The notes: a model not told the origin generated them from the sequence alone. A stretch of 64,000 nt of DNA from Paraburkholderia susongensis (GCF_900177725.1 NZ_FXAT01000001.1:930001-994000); one strand, 5' to 3'; counted from the stretch's first letter, positions 8,371-19,301 are shown. Numbers and translations: made by a program.

Positions 8371-9378
8371 TCAATGAAAGAGTTCGTCGTAGTCGACGGT
8401 GGCGGTGCCGAGTTTGCCGACCACGATGCCGGCTGCCCGATTCGCGAGCCCGACCGCGTCGACGAGCGAGAGACCCGCGCCGATCATGGCGGCGAGCGTC
8501 GCGATCACGGTGTCGCCCGCACCCGAGACATCATACACTTCGCGCGCAACGGCCGAAGCGTGCAGGATGCCGTCATCGGAGAAGAGCGTCATGCCCTCTT
8601 CCGAGCGCGTCAGCAGCAGTGCCTTGAATTCGAGTTCGGCGCGCAGCCTGGTCACGCGCGCGATCAGATCCTCTTCGGATTTCCACTGCCCGACCACTTC
8701 GCGCAACTCGGCGCGATTCGGCGTAATCAGCGTGGCGCCGCGATAGCGCTCCCAGTCGTCGCCCTTCGGATCGACGAGCACCGGCTTGCCCGCAGCGTGC
8801 GCCTTCGCGATCATCTGCGTGACGTGCGTGAGGCCGCCCTTCGCGTAATCGGACATCAGGATCACGTCGTGCGCCGGCAGCAGTTCGTCGAAACGCGCGA
8901 GACCCGATAGCAGCACCTCATGCGCCGGCGAGTTCTCGAAGTCGACGCGCAGCAGTTGCTGCTGACGCGACAGAACGCGCAGCTTGATCGTCGTGAGCAG
9001 CGCCGGGTCGCGTTCGAGATGCGGCGTCACGCCGCTTTCGTCGAGCAGTTGCACGATGCGCTCGCCCGGCTCGTCATGGCCGACCACGCACAGCAGGCCC
9101 GCCTGCGCGCCGAGCGCGACCGCATTGCGCGCAACGTTCGCCGCGCCGCCCAAGCGATCTTCCTGACGCTGAACATGCACGACCGGCACCGGCGCTTCCG
9201 GCGAAATGCGGTTCACGTCGCCGAACCAGTAGCGGTCGAGCATCACATCGCCGACCACGAGCACGCGCGCCGCGCCAAGCTGCGCGCGCGGCACCATGGT
9301 GAGCTTCGACTCCGGCGTGGACGCGGGCGCGGCAGGCATGGCCTCAGGCATCGGCCGGAAGTTCAGAGGGTTGGGCAT
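8371..9378 (-). CDS. hldA: D-glycero-beta-D-manno-heptose-7-phosphate kinase (monofunctional)
   Basis: PfkB/ribokinase-family kinase of about 335 residues that phosphorylates heptose-7-phosphate at C1. It shows the family motif [15 protein letters not shown] near the N-terminus and the catalytic [20 protein letters not shown] near the C-terminus. The nucleotidyltransferase half found in bifunctional HldE is absent, so an hldC-type gene must lie elsewhere, as is usual in Burkholderia. I chose the ATG at 9378; a TTG at 9390 is also in frame. Either way it overlaps the ugd 3' end (9344) by about 35 bases, implying translational coupling. Confidence 0.93.
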   Translation of the reverse strand: MPNPLNFRPMPEAMPAAPASTPESKLTMVPRAQLGAARVLVVGDVMLDRYWFGDVNRISPEAPVPVVHVQRQEDRLGGAANVARNAVALGAQAGLLCVVGHDEPGERIVQLLDESGVTPHLERDPALLTTIKLRVLSRQQQLLRVDFENSPAHEVLLSGLARFDELLPAHDVILMSDYAKGGLTHVTQMIAKAHAAGKPVLVDPKGDDWERYRGATLITPNRAELREVVGQWKSEEDLIARVTRLRAELEFKALLLTRSEEGMTLFSDDGILHASAVAREVYDVSGAGDTVIATLAAMIGAGLSLVDAVGLANRAAGIVVGKLGTATVDYDELFH

Positions 9379-10747
9379 AGGGGCGTCCAATCGCGTGATA
9401 ATCGATGCCGAGTTCGGTCATCGCGTCGGGCTCGTACAGATTGCGGCCGTCGAAAATCAGCGGCGTCTTTAGCACCGATTTCAGATGCACGAAGTCCGGA
9501 CTCTTGAATTCCTTCCATTCGGTCACGATCACGAGCGCGTCGGCGCCCGTCAGCGTTTCGTCCTGCGTGCTCGTGAAGGTGAGACGCGCGAGCTGCTCCG
9601 GCGCCGCGTGCAGATCCATCGCGAACACGCGGCGTGCTTCCGTGACCGCAACCGGATCGTACGCGCGCACCTGGGCGCCGCGCGCGAGCAGCTCGCCGAT
9701 CACGCGGCGGCTCGGCGCCTCGCGCATATCGTCGGTATTCGGCTTGAACGCGAGGCCCCACACCGCGAACGTGCGGCCGCTCAGATCCTCGCCGAGCTTC
9801 GCCGCGATCTTGCGCACGAGCACGTCCTTCTGCTCATGGTTCACTTCCTCGACCGCTTCGAGAATACGCAGATTGTGGCCGCTTTCGCTCGCGGTGCGGA
9901 TCAGCGCCTGCACGTCCTTCGGGAAGCACGAGCCGCCGTAGCCGCAGCCCGCATACAGGAAGTGATAGCCGATGCGCGGATCGGAGCCGATGCCGCGGCG
10001 CACCGCTTCGATATCGGCGCCCACTTTATCCGCGAGATTCGACATCTCGTTCATGAACGAGATGCGCGTGGCGAGCATCGCGTTGGCCGCGTATTTCGTG
10101 AACTCGGCGGAGCGCACGTCCATGTACAGCGTGCGTTCGTGATTGCGGTTGAACGGCGCGTACAGACGCTTTATCAGTTCGCGCGCACGCTGGCCAGCTT
10201 CGTCTTCGTCGATGCCGATCACGATGCGGTCGGGGCGCATGAAGTCGTCGACGGCCGCGCCTTCCTTCAGGAACTCGGGATTCGACACGACCGAAAAGCG
10301 ATGCTGCTTGCTGTTCGCGAGGCCACGCTTCGCGAGCTCTTCCTCGACCACCGCGCGCACGCGCTGCGCGGTGCCGACCGGCACCGTCGATTTGTCGACG
10401 ATCACCTTGAAGCCGTTCATCGTGCGGCCGATATTGCGCGCCGCCTCGAGCACGTATTGCAGATCGGCCGAGCCGTCTTCGTCGGGCGGCGTGCCGACCG
10501 CGATGAACTGGATGTCGCCGTGCGCGACGCTCGCTTCGACATCGGTCGAAAACGTGATGCGGCCCGCCGCGCGCGTACGGGCGATGATCTCCTGCAAGCC
10601 CGGCTCGTGAATCGGCACGCCGCCGTTGTTGAGGATGTCGATCTTGCGCGGATCGACGTCGAGACAGAAGACGTCGTTGCCGATCTCGGCGAGACACGCG
10701 CCGGTGACGAGGCCCACATAGCCCGTGCCGATAATGGTGATTTTCAT
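9344..10747 (-). CDS. ugd: UDP-glucose 6-dehydrogenase
   Basis: NAD-dependent oxidation of UDP-glucose to UDP-glucuronate, 467 residues. It has the Rossmann motif [15 protein letters not shown] at residue 7, the catalytic Cys274 in [11 protein letters not shown], and the C-terminal UDP-binding domain with [22 protein letters not shown]-glucuronate feeds capsule, exopolysaccharide and, in Burkholderia, the Ara4N modification of lipid A, which fits its place between lapAB and the heptose genes. Confidence 0.97.
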   Translation of the reverse strand: MKITIIGTGYVGLVTGACLAEIGNDVFCLDVDPRKIDILNNGGVPIHEPGLQEIIARTRAAGRITFSTDVEASVAHGDIQFIAVGTPPDEDGSADLQYVLEAARNIGRTMNGFKVIVDKSTVPVGTAQRVRAVVEEELAKRGLANSKQHRFSVVSNPEFLKEGAAVDDFMRPDRIVIGIDEDEAGQRARELIKRLYAPFNRNHERTLYMDVRSAEFTKYAANAMLATRISFMNEMSNLADKVGADIEAVRRGIGSDPRIGYHFLYAGCGYGGSCFPKDVQALIRTASESGHNLRILEAVEEVNHEQKDVLVRKIAAKLGEDLSGRTFAVWGLAFKPNTDDMREAPSRRVIGELLARGAQVRAYDPVAVTEARRVFAMDLHAAPEQLARLTFTSTQDETLTGADALVIVTEWKEFKSPDFVHLKSVLKTPLIFDGRNLYEPDAMTELGIDYHAIGRPYAQPSELPADA

Positions 10748-10903
10748 ATGCTTTCCGGTAGAGGGTTCCGGTGATGACTGCCGTTCATGAGGCCGGCGAT
10801 GAACTCGTGGCGAAATGCGCTCGCGCGGGCGCGACCGGCATACAGGCGGTACAGCGGGTGCACTACCGCTGCCGCCGCGCTTGCCGGTCCGGCCGGCGCA
10901 ACG

Positions 10904-12079
10904 TCAGTTCGGCGCCGTGATCGGTTCGACGCGACGCGGCGCATAGGTTTCCCAACCGCTGCAACCCGGGCACTGCCAGTAGAAAAGCCGCGCCCTGAAA
11001 CCACAATTCTGGCACGTATACCGCGGCAGATTCTTGGTGCGCTGGCGGATCAGCGTACGCATCAGTTCCAGCTCGCTGCGCCGCGGCTCTTCCGCGACCG
11101 CCTGCTGCGCTTCGAGCAGACGCGTCATGCCGGCCAGATTCGGCGACTTCTGCATCTGCGTGCGCGCGAGCGCATGGGCCGCGTCGACGCCGCGCAGCGA
11201 CTCGACGTACTGATAGGCAACGTCGAGCAGGTCGTTGCTCGGATGACGGTCCACCCAATTCGTGAGCAGGTCGGCACCCTCCTGCGGACGGCCGAGCGCT
11301 TCGTACGCCTTCATTATCTTTTCGGCGACGAGCGGCAGATACGCGGGGTTCTGCTCCTCGACGCGCCGCCATTGCGCGATTGCCGCTTCGGGCGCGTCGC
11401 CGGTTGCGTCGACGTCGCCGAACAGGATCGTCGCGCGCACGTTGGTCGGGTTCGCCTTCAGCGCGAAGCCAAGCTGACGGCGCGCCTCGTCCGGCTTCTT
11501 CTGCTGCAACGCTTCCTGCGCGAGTTCGCAGTGGAACTGCGCGATTTCCTTGTCGAGCGAGGGAGCGCCCATCGTTTCGAGATGACGCGCGGTGTCGATC
11601 GACTTGATCCAATCCTTCTCGATTTCGTAGATCGTGAGCAGCGCGCGTTGCGCGCCCAATGCGTAGTCGCCGGACTGAAGCGAGCGGAAGGTTTCTTCCG
11701 CGCGATCGAGCAGGCCGGCTTTCAGGAAGTCCTGCCCCAACTCGTAGAGCGCGTGATCGCGTTCGCTGACAGGCAGGTCCGCGCGGCTCAGCAGATTCTG
11801 ATGCACGCGAATCGCGCGGTCCGTTTCGCCGCGGCGCCGGAACAGATTGCCGAGCGCGAAATGAAGTTCGATCGTTTCAGGGTCGAGCTTGACGACTTCG
11901 ATGAACGCGTCGATCGCCTGGTCCGGCTGCTCGTTGAGCAGGAAGTTCAGGCCGCGAAAATACGAACGCGGCAGGTTCGCGCTTTCGGACAGCAGCGTCT
12001 TGAGGTCGTAGCGCGCCGCCATCCAGCCGAATGCGAATGCGACGGGTATGACGAGCAGCCACCAGAAGTCTAGATCCAT
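10904..12079 (-). CDS. lapB: Lipopolysaccharide assembly protein B (YciM)
   Basis: Inner-membrane TPR protein that regulates LpxC turnover and LPS synthesis, 391 residues. One N-terminal membrane segment (WWLLVIPVAFAFGWMAA, residues 6-22) is followed by about nine TPR units. A rubredoxin-like zinc/iron site at the C-terminus has Cys356, Cys359, Cys370 and Cys373 (CQNC, CPGC). All four metal ligands needed in E. coli LapB are present. It lies 69 bp downstream of lapA, as in enterobacteria. The ATG at 12079 gives the expected length. Confidence 0.95.
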   Translation of the reverse strand: MDLDFWWLLVIPVAFAFGWMAARYDLKTLLSESANLPRSYFRGLNFLLNEQPDQAIDAFIEVVKLDPETIELHFALGNLFRRRGETDRAIRVHQNLLSRADLPVSERDHALYELGQDFLKAGLLDRAEETFRSLQSGDYALGAQRALLTIYEIEKDWIKSIDTARHLETMGAPSLDKEIAQFHCELAQEALQQKKPDEARRQLGFALKANPTNVRATILFGDVDATGDAPEAAIAQWRRVEEQNPAYLPLVAEKIMKAYEALGRPQEGADLLTNWVDRHPSNDLLDVAYQYVESLRGVDAAHALARTQMQKSPNLAGMTRLLEAQQAVAEEPRRSELELMRTLIRQRTKNLPRYTCQNCGFRARLFYWQCPGCSGWETYAPRRVEPITAPN

Positions 12080-12148
12080 GCGATTAATGCAAATGTTCGG
12101 GAAAGCGGAAACGAAAAGCCGCGCTCAACGCGCGCGGCACAGGAAAGC

Positions 12149-12442
12149 TCAGATCAGCGGCGGCAGCGGCGGCTGTTCGACGACGGCCGGGGTTTCGCGC
12201 GCCACGCGCAACTCGCGCTTGAGACGGCCATTTTCCATGCGCAAACGCACGGCGGCCGGCATTGCCGACACGAGCCCCGCGAGCAAGCCGACCACGAAAA
12301 ACGCGAGGCCAATCAGAATCAAAGGCGCCGACCAGGTATAGCCGGCGAAGAAATTCAGCGTAGCAGGTTGCGCGTTGGAGAGCGCCAGCACCAGCAGCAG
12401 CACGAACACCAGCACACGGATCAGCCAGACGATAAATTTCAT
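12149..12442 (-). CDS. lapA: Lipopolysaccharide assembly protein A domain protein
   Basis: Small inner-membrane protein of 97 residues with two membrane segments (FIVWLIRVLVFVLLLVLALS and the region around residues 40-62) and a short basic cytoplasmic tail, RLRMENGRLKREL. The start MKFIVWLIR at 12442 follows an AAGAGATC ribosome site; the much longer frame to 12757 crosses a terminator and is not used. It is the first gene of the lapAB-ugd-hldAD block. LapA partners LapB in control of LPS assembly. Confidence 0.9.
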   Translation of the reverse strand: MKFIVWLIRVLVFVLLLVLALSNAQPATLNFFAGYTWSAPLILIGLAFFVVGLLAGLVSAMPAAVRLRMENGRLKRELRVARETPAVVEQPPLPPLI

Positions 12443-12686
12443 GAGTAGATCTCTTGACGGCAGTTGCGGGGTGACGCCGGCTTGATGACGCGTCGCGCCA
12501 CGGTGTTGCCCGCGCCGAAGTGACCCGTATTGTAATTGAAGCCCTCGTGGCTGGGCAGGAAGTGACTGACCGGGGGTATGTGGCCGCGAGCGCGAGTATG
12601 GATGGTTATAAAACCAGCAAACCCGTTTAGCTGCGAAGCGGCGCTGGAATAGCCATGGACCCGCGACCCGCAAATCACAAACGAAA

Positions 12687-12710
12687 AAAAAGCGCCCGAA
12701 GGCGCTTTTT
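12687..12710 (-). terminator. Intrinsic terminator of the serC-to-ihfB superoperon
   Basis: A ten-pair AAAAAGCGCC/GGCGCTTTTT stem with a TTCG tetraloop on the minus strand, followed by eight T residues. It lies between ihfB and lapA, so lapAB must have its own promoter in 12443-12686. Confidence 0.88.
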
Positions 12711-12781
12711 CTGATCTTTTGCCGACTGGCTTTGGCCGCTGACGCTGCCTGTGCCACGCTGCAAGACGCTCAGCGGAGCAT

Positions 12782-13105
12782 TTACAGGTCGTCATCCGGC
12801 TCTTCGGCCTTCAACGGCTCGCCCGCGCGACGGTCCACCCGTTCGCGCAATTCCTTGCCTGGCTTGAAGTGCGGCACGTACTTCTCGGGTACCAGCACCT
12901 TCTCGCCCGACTTCGGATTACGTCCGACGCGGGAGGGACGGCGATTCAGGCCGAAGCTGCCGAAGCCGCGAATTTCGATGCGATGACCGTTGGCAAGCGC
13001 CTCCGACATCGCATCAAGCATCGTCTTCACCGCGAAATCCGCATCTTTGAGAACAAGTTGCGGAAATCGCGTAGCCAGCTGGGCGACCAATTCCGATTTG
13101 GTCAT
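12782..13105 (-). CDS. ihfB: Integration host factor subunit beta
   Basis: Sequence-specific DNA-bending nucleoid protein, 107 residues, starting [15 protein letters not shown]. It carries the HU/IHF signature [22 protein letters not shown] with the minor-groove proline arm and RNPKSGEKV. The acidic tail (KAEEPDDDL) is longer than in E. coli IhfB. It follows rpsA by 21 bases, the conserved proteobacterial rpsA-ihfB order, and is the last gene before the terminator at 12687. Confidence 0.97.
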   Translation of the reverse strand: MTKSELVAQLATRFPQLVLKDADFAVKTMLDAMSEALANGHRIEIRGFGSFGLNRRPSRVGRNPKSGEKVLVPEKYVPHFKPGKELRERVDRRAGEPLKAEEPDDDL

Positions 13106-13126
13106 ACTGCAGCAGACCTCTCAGGC

Positions 13127-14842
13127 TTACTGGTTCTGGCCGTCGAGCTTGGCCTTCAGCAGCGCGCCGAGGTTCGTCGTGCCGGTGGCGGCTGCGCTCG
13201 AATCCGAAGCAGCGAGGCCACGGATAGCTTCCTGCTGCTCAGCCGAGTCCTTCGCCTTGATCGACAGGTTGATGCCGCGCGACTTGCGATCGATGTTGAT
13301 GATCATCGCGTTGACCTTGTCGCCTTCCTTCAGCACGTTGCGAGCATCTTCCACGCGGTCTTGCGCGATTTCCGAAGCGCGCAGGTAGCCTTCGACTTCA
13401 GCCGACAGCTGAACCACTGCACCCTTCGCGTCCACCGTCTTGACCATGCCGTCGACGATCGAACCCTTGTCGTTCATTGCAACGAAGTTGCTGAACGGGT
13501 CGCCTTCGAGCTGCTTGATACCGAGCGAAATGCGTTCCTTCTCGACGTCGATGCCGAGAACGATCGCTTCCACTTCGTCGCCCTTCTTGTACTTGCGAAC
13601 CGCTTCTTCGCCCGTTTCGCTCCACGACAGGTCCGACAGGTGAACCAGACCGTCGATGCCGCCCGGCAGACCGATGAAGACGCCGAAGTCGGTGATCGAC
13701 TTGATTGCGCCTTGCAGCTTGTCGCCCTTCTTGAAGTTGCGGCTGAAGTCGTCCCACGGGTTCGGCTTGCACTGCTTCATGCCGAGGCTGATACGGCGGC
13801 GGTCTTCGTCGATCTCGAGAACCATGACTTCGACTTCGTCGCCCAGTTGCACAACCTTCGACGGTGCAACGTTCTTGTTGGTCCAGTCCATTTCCGACAC
13901 GTGGACGAGGCCTTCGATGCCCGATTCCACTTCGACGAATGCGCCGTAGTCGGTGATATTGGTGACCTTGCCGAACAGGCGCGTGCCCGACGGGTAACGG
14001 CGCGAGATGCCTTCCCACGGATCGTCGCCCAGTTGCTTGATACCGAGCGAAACGCGGTTCTTTTCCTGGTCGAACTTGAGGATCTTCGCGGTGACTTCCT
14101 GGCCAACCGACAGAACTTCGCTCGGGTGACGCACACGACGCCATGCGATGTCGGTGATGTGCAGCAGGCCGTCGATGCCGCCGAGGTCAACGAACGCGCC
14201 GTAGTCGGTGATGTTCTTGACCACGCCTTCCACGATCGCGCCTTCCTTCAGCGTTTCGAGCAGCTTCGCGCGCTCTTCGCCCTGGGTCGCTTCGATCACG
14301 GCACGGCGCGACAGCACGACGTTGTTACGCTTGCGGTCGAGCTTGATGACGCGGAATTCGAGGGTCTTGCCTTCGTACGGGGTCGTGTCCTTGACAGGAC
14401 GCGTATCGACCAGCGAACCCGGCAGGAACGCGCGGATGCCGTTGACCATGACGGTCATGCCGCCCTTGACCTTGCCCGTGATCGTGCCGGTCACGAGTTC
14501 GTTGTTGTCGAGCGCTTTTTCCAGCGACAGCCACGAAGCGAGACGCTTCGCCTTGTCACGCGACAGGATCGTGTCGCCATAGCCGTTTTCCAGCGCGTCG
14601 ATCGCGACGGAAACGAAGTCGCCCGCCTGCACTTCTACCTCGCCCGCGTCGTTCAGGAACTCTTCGAGCGGAATGTAGGCTTCGGACTTGAGACCAGCAT
14701 TAACGACCACGAAGTTGTGGTCGACACGCACGACTTCGGCGGAGATCACTTCGCCAGCGCGCATGTCCTGCTTGGTCAGCGACTCTTCGAACAGAGCCGC
14801 AAAAGATTCGGTATTCGGGGTAGAGGTTTGCAGGTCGGACAT
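13127..14842 (-). CDS. rpsA: 30S ribosomal protein S1
   Basis: mRNA-binding ribosomal protein of 571 residues with six S1 (OB-fold) repeats; for example [39 protein letters not shown] and [21 protein letters not shown] are the cores of repeats 3 to 5. The start at 14842 ([10 protein letters not shown]) is supported by homology. No Shine-Dalgarno precedes it, and the upstream bases are U-rich, as expected for an autoregulated S1 message that recruits S1 itself. An in-frame 46-codon extension to 14980 is open but not credible. Confidence 0.97.
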   Translation of the reverse strand: MSDLQTSTPNTESFAALFEESLTKQDMRAGEVISAEVVRVDHNFVVVNAGLKSEAYIPLEEFLNDAGEVEVQAGDFVSVAIDALENGYGDTILSRDKAKRLASWLSLEKALDNNELVTGTITGKVKGGMTVMVNGIRAFLPGSLVDTRPVKDTTPYEGKTLEFRVIKLDRKRNNVVLSRRAVIEATQGEERAKLLETLKEGAIVEGVVKNITDYGAFVDLGGIDGLLHITDIAWRRVRHPSEVLSVGQEVTAKILKFDQEKNRVSLGIKQLGDDPWEGISRRYPSGTRLFGKVTNITDYGAFVEVESGIEGLVHVSEMDWTNKNVAPSKVVQLGDEVEVMVLEIDEDRRRISLGMKQCKPNPWDDFSRNFKKGDKLQGAIKSITDFGVFIGLPGGIDGLVHLSDLSWSETGEEAVRKYKKGDEVEAIVLGIDVEKERISLGIKQLEGDPFSNFVAMNDKGSIVDGMVKTVDAKGAVVQLSAEVEGYLRASEIAQDRVEDARNVLKEGDKVNAMIINIDRKSRGINLSIKAKDSAEQQEAIRGLAASDSSAAATGTTNLGALLKAKLDGQNQ

Positions 14843-14947
14843 AAAAATCAGAATTTGCACGGTTTTCGCAGCGCCTGGCTCACCGGACTGGTCAGCGACT
14901 TCGGCAAACACGCGAATGCCACGCGGGGTTAAAGGGTTAAACACAAC

Positions 14948-14968
14948 GCTTCGCGACCATCGCGAAGC
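14948..14968 (-). promoter_or_regulatory. Perfect hairpin in the cmk-rpsA gap (rpsA leader)
   Basis: GCTTCGCGA and TCGCGAAGC form a nine-pair stem with a three-base loop, about 105 bases upstream of the rpsA start. On the rpsA strand it is followed by a weak T-rich run. It may be a partial attenuator, or the structured part of an S1-responsive leader. Confidence 0.45.
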
Positions 14969-15022
14969 ACCTACCAGCAACGGAACTGCCTTGCTTCGCC
15001 GCTGATGCGTTACCGTTTGAGG

Positions 15023-15709
15023 TCACGCATGCGGGACCAGCGCTTCATACCATTGCACCACCTGCTCGACCGCCTGGTCGACCGACAATGCAGAGGTATC
15101 AAGCAGCTTCGCATCCGCCGCGGGCTTGAGCGGCGCGGCCGCGCGCTGACTGTCACGCTCGTCGCGCTCACGCAAATCCCGGAGCAAGTCATCTATATTA
15201 GCAGAAAATCCTTTTTGGATCAATTGCTTATGCCGGCGCGTCGCGCGGGCCTCGACGCTCGCGGTCATGAATACCTTGAGCACGGCGTCCTGGAAGATCA
15301 CGGTGCCCATGTCGCGGCCGTCGGCGACCAGCCCCGGCTCCTTGCGAAACGCCCGCTGACGTGCCACCAGCGCAGCCCGCACGGGCGCGTGCACGGCGAT
15401 CGCCGAGGCCCGGCTGCCCACTTCCTCGGCGCGAATTTCGGTTGACACATCGACGCCGTCGAGCTGCGCGAGCCCCTCGCGAAACGTGATGTGGAGGTCG
15501 TCGATCAGTTCGACAAGAGCGTCGGTATCGTTCCCGGCGATGCCATAGCGCAGGCTCGCGAGCGCCGCGAGCCGATACAGCGCGCCGCTGTCGAGCAGGT
15601 GAAAGCCGAGGCTGGCGGCGACCAGCGCGGCCACGGTGCCTTTGCCGGAGGCGCTGGGGCCGTCGATCGTAATGACGGGCGTCTGGTGAAAGGGACGGGT
15701 CGGTTTCAT
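15023..15709 (-). CDS. cmk: Cytidylate kinase
   Basis: CMP/dCMP kinase of 228 residues. The P-loop GPSASGKGT lies at about residues 17-25, and the CMP-binding segments around LLDSGALYR and [15 protein letters not shown] are clear. Cmk immediately upstream of rpsA is a conserved proteobacterial arrangement. It is 46 bases downstream of aroA and part of the superoperon. Confidence 0.97.
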   Translation of the reverse strand: MKPTRPFHQTPVITIDGPSASGKGTVAALVAASLGFHLLDSGALYRLAALASLRYGIAGNDTDALVELIDDLHITFREGLAQLDGVDVSTEIRAEEVGSRASAIAVHAPVRAALVARQRAFRKEPGLVADGRDMGTVIFQDAVLKVFMTASVEARATRRHKQLIQKGFSANIDDLLRDLRERDERDSQRAAAPLKPAADAKLLDTSALSVDQAVEQVVQWYEALVPHA

Positions 15710-15755
15710 CGAAAAAGTCGCACGTCAGTCGATTCTGGAGCGAATCTGGGTTGGA

Positions 15756-17060
15756 TCAGGATTGGGCCAGCGCGGTGAAGCGCTCGAAATAATCAGGAAA
15801 CGTCTTGCCGACGCACTTCGGGTCGTTGATCCGGACCGGCACGCCGCCGAGGCTGACGAGCGAAAAGCACATCGCCATGCGGTGATCGTCGTAGGTGTCG
15901 ATCGCGGCATTCGGGATCAGCTTTTCAGGCGGCGTGACGACGAGGAAATCCTCGCCCTCCTGCACCGTCGCGCCGACCTTGCGCAGCTCGGTCGCCATCG
16001 CGGCGATCCGGTCGGTTTCCTTCACACGCCAGCTCGCGATGTTGCGCAGCGTGGTCGTGCCGTCCGCGAACAGCGCGGCGACGGCAATCGTCATCGCGGC
16101 ATCGGGAATCAGGTTGAAGTCCATGTCGATCGGATCGAGCTTGCCGTGGTCGTTGCCGACGCCGCGCACCTCGATCCAGTCCTCGCCCATCTGCAGGTTC
16201 GCGCCCATCCTGATGAGCGCATCGGCAAAGCCGACGTCGCCCTGGATGCTCGCGCGGCCGACGCCCTCCACTTTCAGCGGCCCGCCGCCGAGCGCACCCG
16301 CCGCGAGGAAATAGGACGCCGACGACGCGTCGCCCTCCACCATGATCGTGCCCGGCGACTGATAGCGCTGCCCCGCCGGCACGACGAACTGATGCCAGCC
16401 GTGGCGCTCGACCTTGATGCCGAAGCGCGCCATCAGCTTGATCGTGATCTCGATGTACGGCTTCGAGATCAGTTCGCCGTCCACCTGCACGGTGCTCACG
16501 CCGCTCGCGGTGCGCAGAAGCGGCAGCGTCATCAGAAGCGAGGTCAGGAACTGGCTCGACACGTCGCCGCGCACGCGGATCGGCGCCTCGGCGGAAATCT
16601 GCGCGGGACGGATGCGCAGCGGCGGATAGCCGTCGTTCTGCTCGTAGTCGATGGTCGCGCCGATCTGGCGCAGGCCGTCGACGAGATCGCCGATCGGCCG
16701 CTCGTGCATGCGCGGCACGCCGTGAATCCGGTAGTCGCCGCCGTTCACGGCAAGCGCCGCGGTGAGCGGGCGCACCGCCGTGCCCGCATTGCCGAGGAAC
16801 AGGTCGGCCGTGCGCGCGGTGAATGCGCCGCGCGTGCCGGTCACGACGCAGGTGTCGCCGTCGCGCTTCAGACGCACGCCGAGCTTTTCGAGCGCGTCGA
16901 GCATCACCCGGGTGTCGTCGGAATCGAGCAGATTCGTGATCGTCGTCTCGCCCTCGGCAAGCGCGGCGAGCAGCAGCACGCGGTTCGAAATGCTCTTCGA
17001 GCCTGGCAGACGAACCGTGCCGGACGCACGGGAAAAAGGTCCGAGATCGAGGAATTCCAT
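15756..17060 (-). CDS. aroA: 3-phosphoshikimate 1-carboxyvinyltransferase (EPSP synthase)
   Basis: Sixth shikimate-pathway step, joining PEP and shikimate-3-phosphate; 434 residues. It has [17 protein letters not shown] near the N-terminus, the family motif [18 protein letters not shown], and [19 protein letters not shown] near the C-terminus. The glycine at the PEP site (NAGTA) is the glyphosate-sensitive class I form. It lies 18 bases downstream of tyrA. Confidence 0.97.
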   Translation of the reverse strand: MEFLDLGPFSRASGTVRLPGSKSISNRVLLLAALAEGETTITNLLDSDDTRVMLDALEKLGVRLKRDGDTCVVTGTRGAFTARTADLFLGNAGTAVRPLTAALAVNGGDYRIHGVPRMHERPIGDLVDGLRQIGATIDYEQNDGYPPLRIRPAQISAEAPIRVRGDVSSQFLTSLLMTLPLLRTASGVSTVQVDGELISKPYIEITIKLMARFGIKVERHGWHQFVVPAGQRYQSPGTIMVEGDASSASYFLAAGALGGGPLKVEGVGRASIQGDVGFADALIRMGANLQMGEDWIEVRGVGNDHGKLDPIDMDFNLIPDAAMTIAVAALFADGTTTLRNIASWRVKETDRIAAMATELRKVGATVQEGEDFLVVTPPEKLIPNAAIDTYDDHRMAMCFSLVSLGGVPVRINDPKCVGKTFPDYFERFTALAQS

Positions 17061-17078
17061 GATGAGTCCAGTTTCCGG

Positions 17079-18020
17079 TTATTTCGACGCGTCGCTGCCG
17101 GCTACGCCGGACGCGCGCTGTTCCTGCCACTGACTGCGCGCCACGCGCGAGCGGGCGAACACGGCTTCGAGCGCGGCGCCGTCGCCGGCTTCGATGGCCG
17201 AGCGCAGACGCGCGAGCACCTCGGTGTACGCGTCGAGTTCGTCGAGCAACGCAACGCGATTGGCGACGCACACGTCGCGCCACATCTCCGGGCTCGACGC
17301 GGCGATGCGCGTGAAGTCGCGAAAGCCGCCCGCCGCGAACGAGAATTTCAACGCGGCGTCGGGAGAATTGAGAATCTGCTCGACCAGCGCGAACGACAGC
17401 ACGTGCGGCAAGTGACTGACCGACGCGAACACGCGGTCGTGCTGCTCGGGCGTCATGTTCCGCACGAGCGCGCCGGTTGCGCGCCACATCGCCGCGACGC
17501 GCTCGACCGCCGCCGGGGCATTCTCCGGCAACGGACACAGCACGACGTTGCGATTCACGTACAGATCAGGCAGCGCGGCATCGACGCCGCTCGACTCGCG
17601 GCCGGCGATCGGATGTCCCGGCACGAACTGGCCGATCCGCGCGCCGAGCGCCGCGCGCGCGGCGGCGACCACGTCGGACTTGGTGCTGCCCGCATCGGTA
17701 ACGATCGTGCCCGCTTCGAGATACGGCGCGATGCGCTCGAGCAACGGCTGCGTCTGCGCGACGGGCGCCGCGAGCAGCACGAAGTCCGCGCCGGCGAGCG
17801 CGTCGCGCAGCGCGGCATCGTCGTCGAGCGCCGCGGCGCCATCGATCACACCGAGCGCCAACGCACGCTCGCTCGACGCGGAGGTCCGCCCCACACCGAT
17901 CACCGTGCGCGCCCCATCGGCTTCGCCGCGTTCACGCAACGCGCGCGCGAGCGATCCGCCGATCAGGCCGACACCGAAAATCACGAGCTTGTCAAAAGAG
18001 TAGGCGGCCACGTCGGTCAC
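17079..18020 (-). CDS. tyrA: Prephenate dehydrogenase
   Basis: NAD(P)-dependent oxidative decarboxylation of prephenate (or arogenate) to the tyrosine precursor; about 313 residues. The Rossmann motif VIFGVGLIGGSLARAL lies near the N-terminus, followed by DAGSTKSDVVAAARA and FVPGHPIAGRESSGVDAA with the active-site histidine. No ATG is available: the candidates are GTG at 18020 (VTDVAAYSF), GTG at 18011 and TTG at 18062, none with a good Shine-Dalgarno. I took 18020 from the usual family length. It is a single-domain form without chorismate mutase. Confidence 0.9.
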   Translation of the reverse strand: MTDVAAYSFDKLVIFGVGLIGGSLARALRERGEADGARTVIGVGRTSASSERALALGVIDGAAALDDDAALRDALAGADFVLLAAPVAQTQPLLERIAPYLEAGTIVTDAGSTKSDVVAAARAALGARIGQFVPGHPIAGRESSGVDAALPDLYVNRNVVLCPLPENAPAAVERVAAMWRATGALVRNMTPEQHDRVFASVSHLPHVLSFALVEQILNSPDAALKFSFAAGGFRDFTRIAASSPEMWRDVCVANRVALLDELDAYTEVLARLRSAIEAGDGAALEAVFARSRVARSQWQEQRASGVAGSDASK

Positions 18021-18076
18021 AAAATAAGCGCGCTGGCCTGGCTGGCCGGACGCGCGGGTCAAGAATCAGCGCTTGC

Positions 18077-19204
18077 TCACAGCAAACGCGTGGCAGGCGC
18101 GACGAGCGTCTTTTCGAGCGCCGCGATAAACGCCTCGTTTTCTTCGGGCAGCCCGATCGTAATGCGCAGCCACTGCGACAAGCCGTAGTTGTCGACCGGC
18201 CGCACGATCACGGCCTGCTTCAGCAACGCGAGGTTCACGCGGGCGCCAGCAGCGTCGTCGTTGCCGACGCGCACGAGCACGAAATTACCTTCGGACGGCA
18301 CATATTCGAGGCCGAGCCGGTCGAACGCTTCGGTCAGACGGCGATAGCCCTGTGCATTCAGTGCCGCGCTCTTCTCGAGAAACGCGCGGTCGTTGAGCGC
18401 GGCGATTGCCGCGGCCTGCGCGAGCGTGTTCACGTTGAACGGCTGACGCAGGCGGTTCAGCAGATCGGTCAATTCAGGCTGAGCGATCGCAAAGCCGATG
18501 CGCAGGCCCGCGAGGCCGAACGCCTTCGAAAACGTGCGCGACACGAGCAGATTCGGGTAACGGCGCACCCATGCGATCGAGTCGTAGCGCTTGTCCGCCG
18601 ACAGATATTCGGTGTACGCCTCGTCGAGCACGACGACCACATGGCGCGGCACCTTGTCGAGAAACGCCTCGAGCCTCGGGCCTTCGATGAACGTGCCGGT
18701 CGGATTGTTCGGATTCGCGACGAAGACGAGACGCGTGTCGCCAGTGATCGCGGCAAGCATCGCGTCGAGGTCGTGACCATGACGAAGCGCCGGCACGACG
18801 ATCGCGCGCGCGCCGACGCCTTGCGTCGCGAGCGCGTAGACCGCGAACGAATACTGCGAGAACACGACCGACTGGCCCTTCTCGACGAACGCATGCGCGG
18901 CGAGTTCGAGGATGTCGTTGCTGCCGTTGCCGAGCGTGATCCACTCGGCCGGCACGCCGTAGCGTTCGGCGAGCGCGGCCTTCAGCTCGAAGCCGTTCGA
19001 ATCCGGATAGCGGCCGAGATCGCCAATCGCCTGCGCCATCGCGCGCTGCGCCGACTCGGGCATGCCGAGCGGATTTTCATTCGATGCCAGCTTCACGATG
19101 CTCGCCTCTTCGAGGCCGAACTCGCGGGCCACTTCCGAAATCGGCTTGCCGGCGATATACGGCGCGATCGCACGCACGTAGGAAGGGCCGAAAGACGCTG
19201 TCAT
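18077..19204 (-). CDS. hisC: Histidinol-phosphate aminotransferase
   Basis: PLP aminotransferase of 375 residues. The PLP lysine is Lys227 in SRTFSKAFGLAGLRIG, with NPNNPTGTF and LDEAYTEY in the core. In this aromatic cluster the HisC2-type enzyme probably also transaminates phenylpyruvate, hydroxyphenylpyruvate or prephenate; that is inference from context. The ATG at 19204 has GGAG seven bases upstream. Its leader carries a perfect 13-bp duplication at 19232. Confidence 0.93.
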   Translation of the reverse strand: MTASFGPSYVRAIAPYIAGKPISEVAREFGLEEASIVKLASNENPLGMPESAQRAMAQAIGDLGRYPDSNGFELKAALAERYGVPAEWITLGNGSNDILELAAHAFVEKGQSVVFSQYSFAVYALATQGVGARAIVVPALRHGHDLDAMLAAITGDTRLVFVANPNNPTGTFIEGPRLEAFLDKVPRHVVVVLDEAYTEYLSADKRYDSIAWVRRYPNLLVSRTFSKAFGLAGLRIGFAIAQPELTDLLNRLRQPFNVNTLAQAAAIAALNDRAFLEKSAALNAQGYRRLTEAFDRLGLEYVPSEGNFVLVRVGNDDAAGARVNLALLKQAVIVRPVDNYGLSQWLRITIGLPEENEAFIAALEKTLVAPATRLL

Positions 19205-19231
19205 GAAAATCTCCGAACGACGATGGGTGAT

Positions 19232-19257
19232 GGAATATACAGCCGGAATATACAGCC
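19232..19257. repeat. Perfect 13-bp tandem duplication between pheA and hisC
   Basis: GGAATATACAGCC occurs twice without a gap, just upstream of the hisC ribosome site. Confidence 0.85.
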
Positions 19258-19301
19258 GGGCAGCGCGCTGGACGCCGCCCGGACTGCGCTGCCGAAGACC
19301 G

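Noticed and set aside
6744..8627. 627-codon plus-strand open frame
   Set aside because: It is antisense to the ComEA-like gene and hldD. Its composition is typical of GC-rich shadow frames (Arg/Ala/His-rich, no domain), while the minus-strand products are clear.
13127..14980. 46-codon in-frame extension of rpsA
   Set aside because: S1 proteins begin MSDLQT-like at 14842. The extension covers the hairpin-containing leader and has no homology that I recognise.
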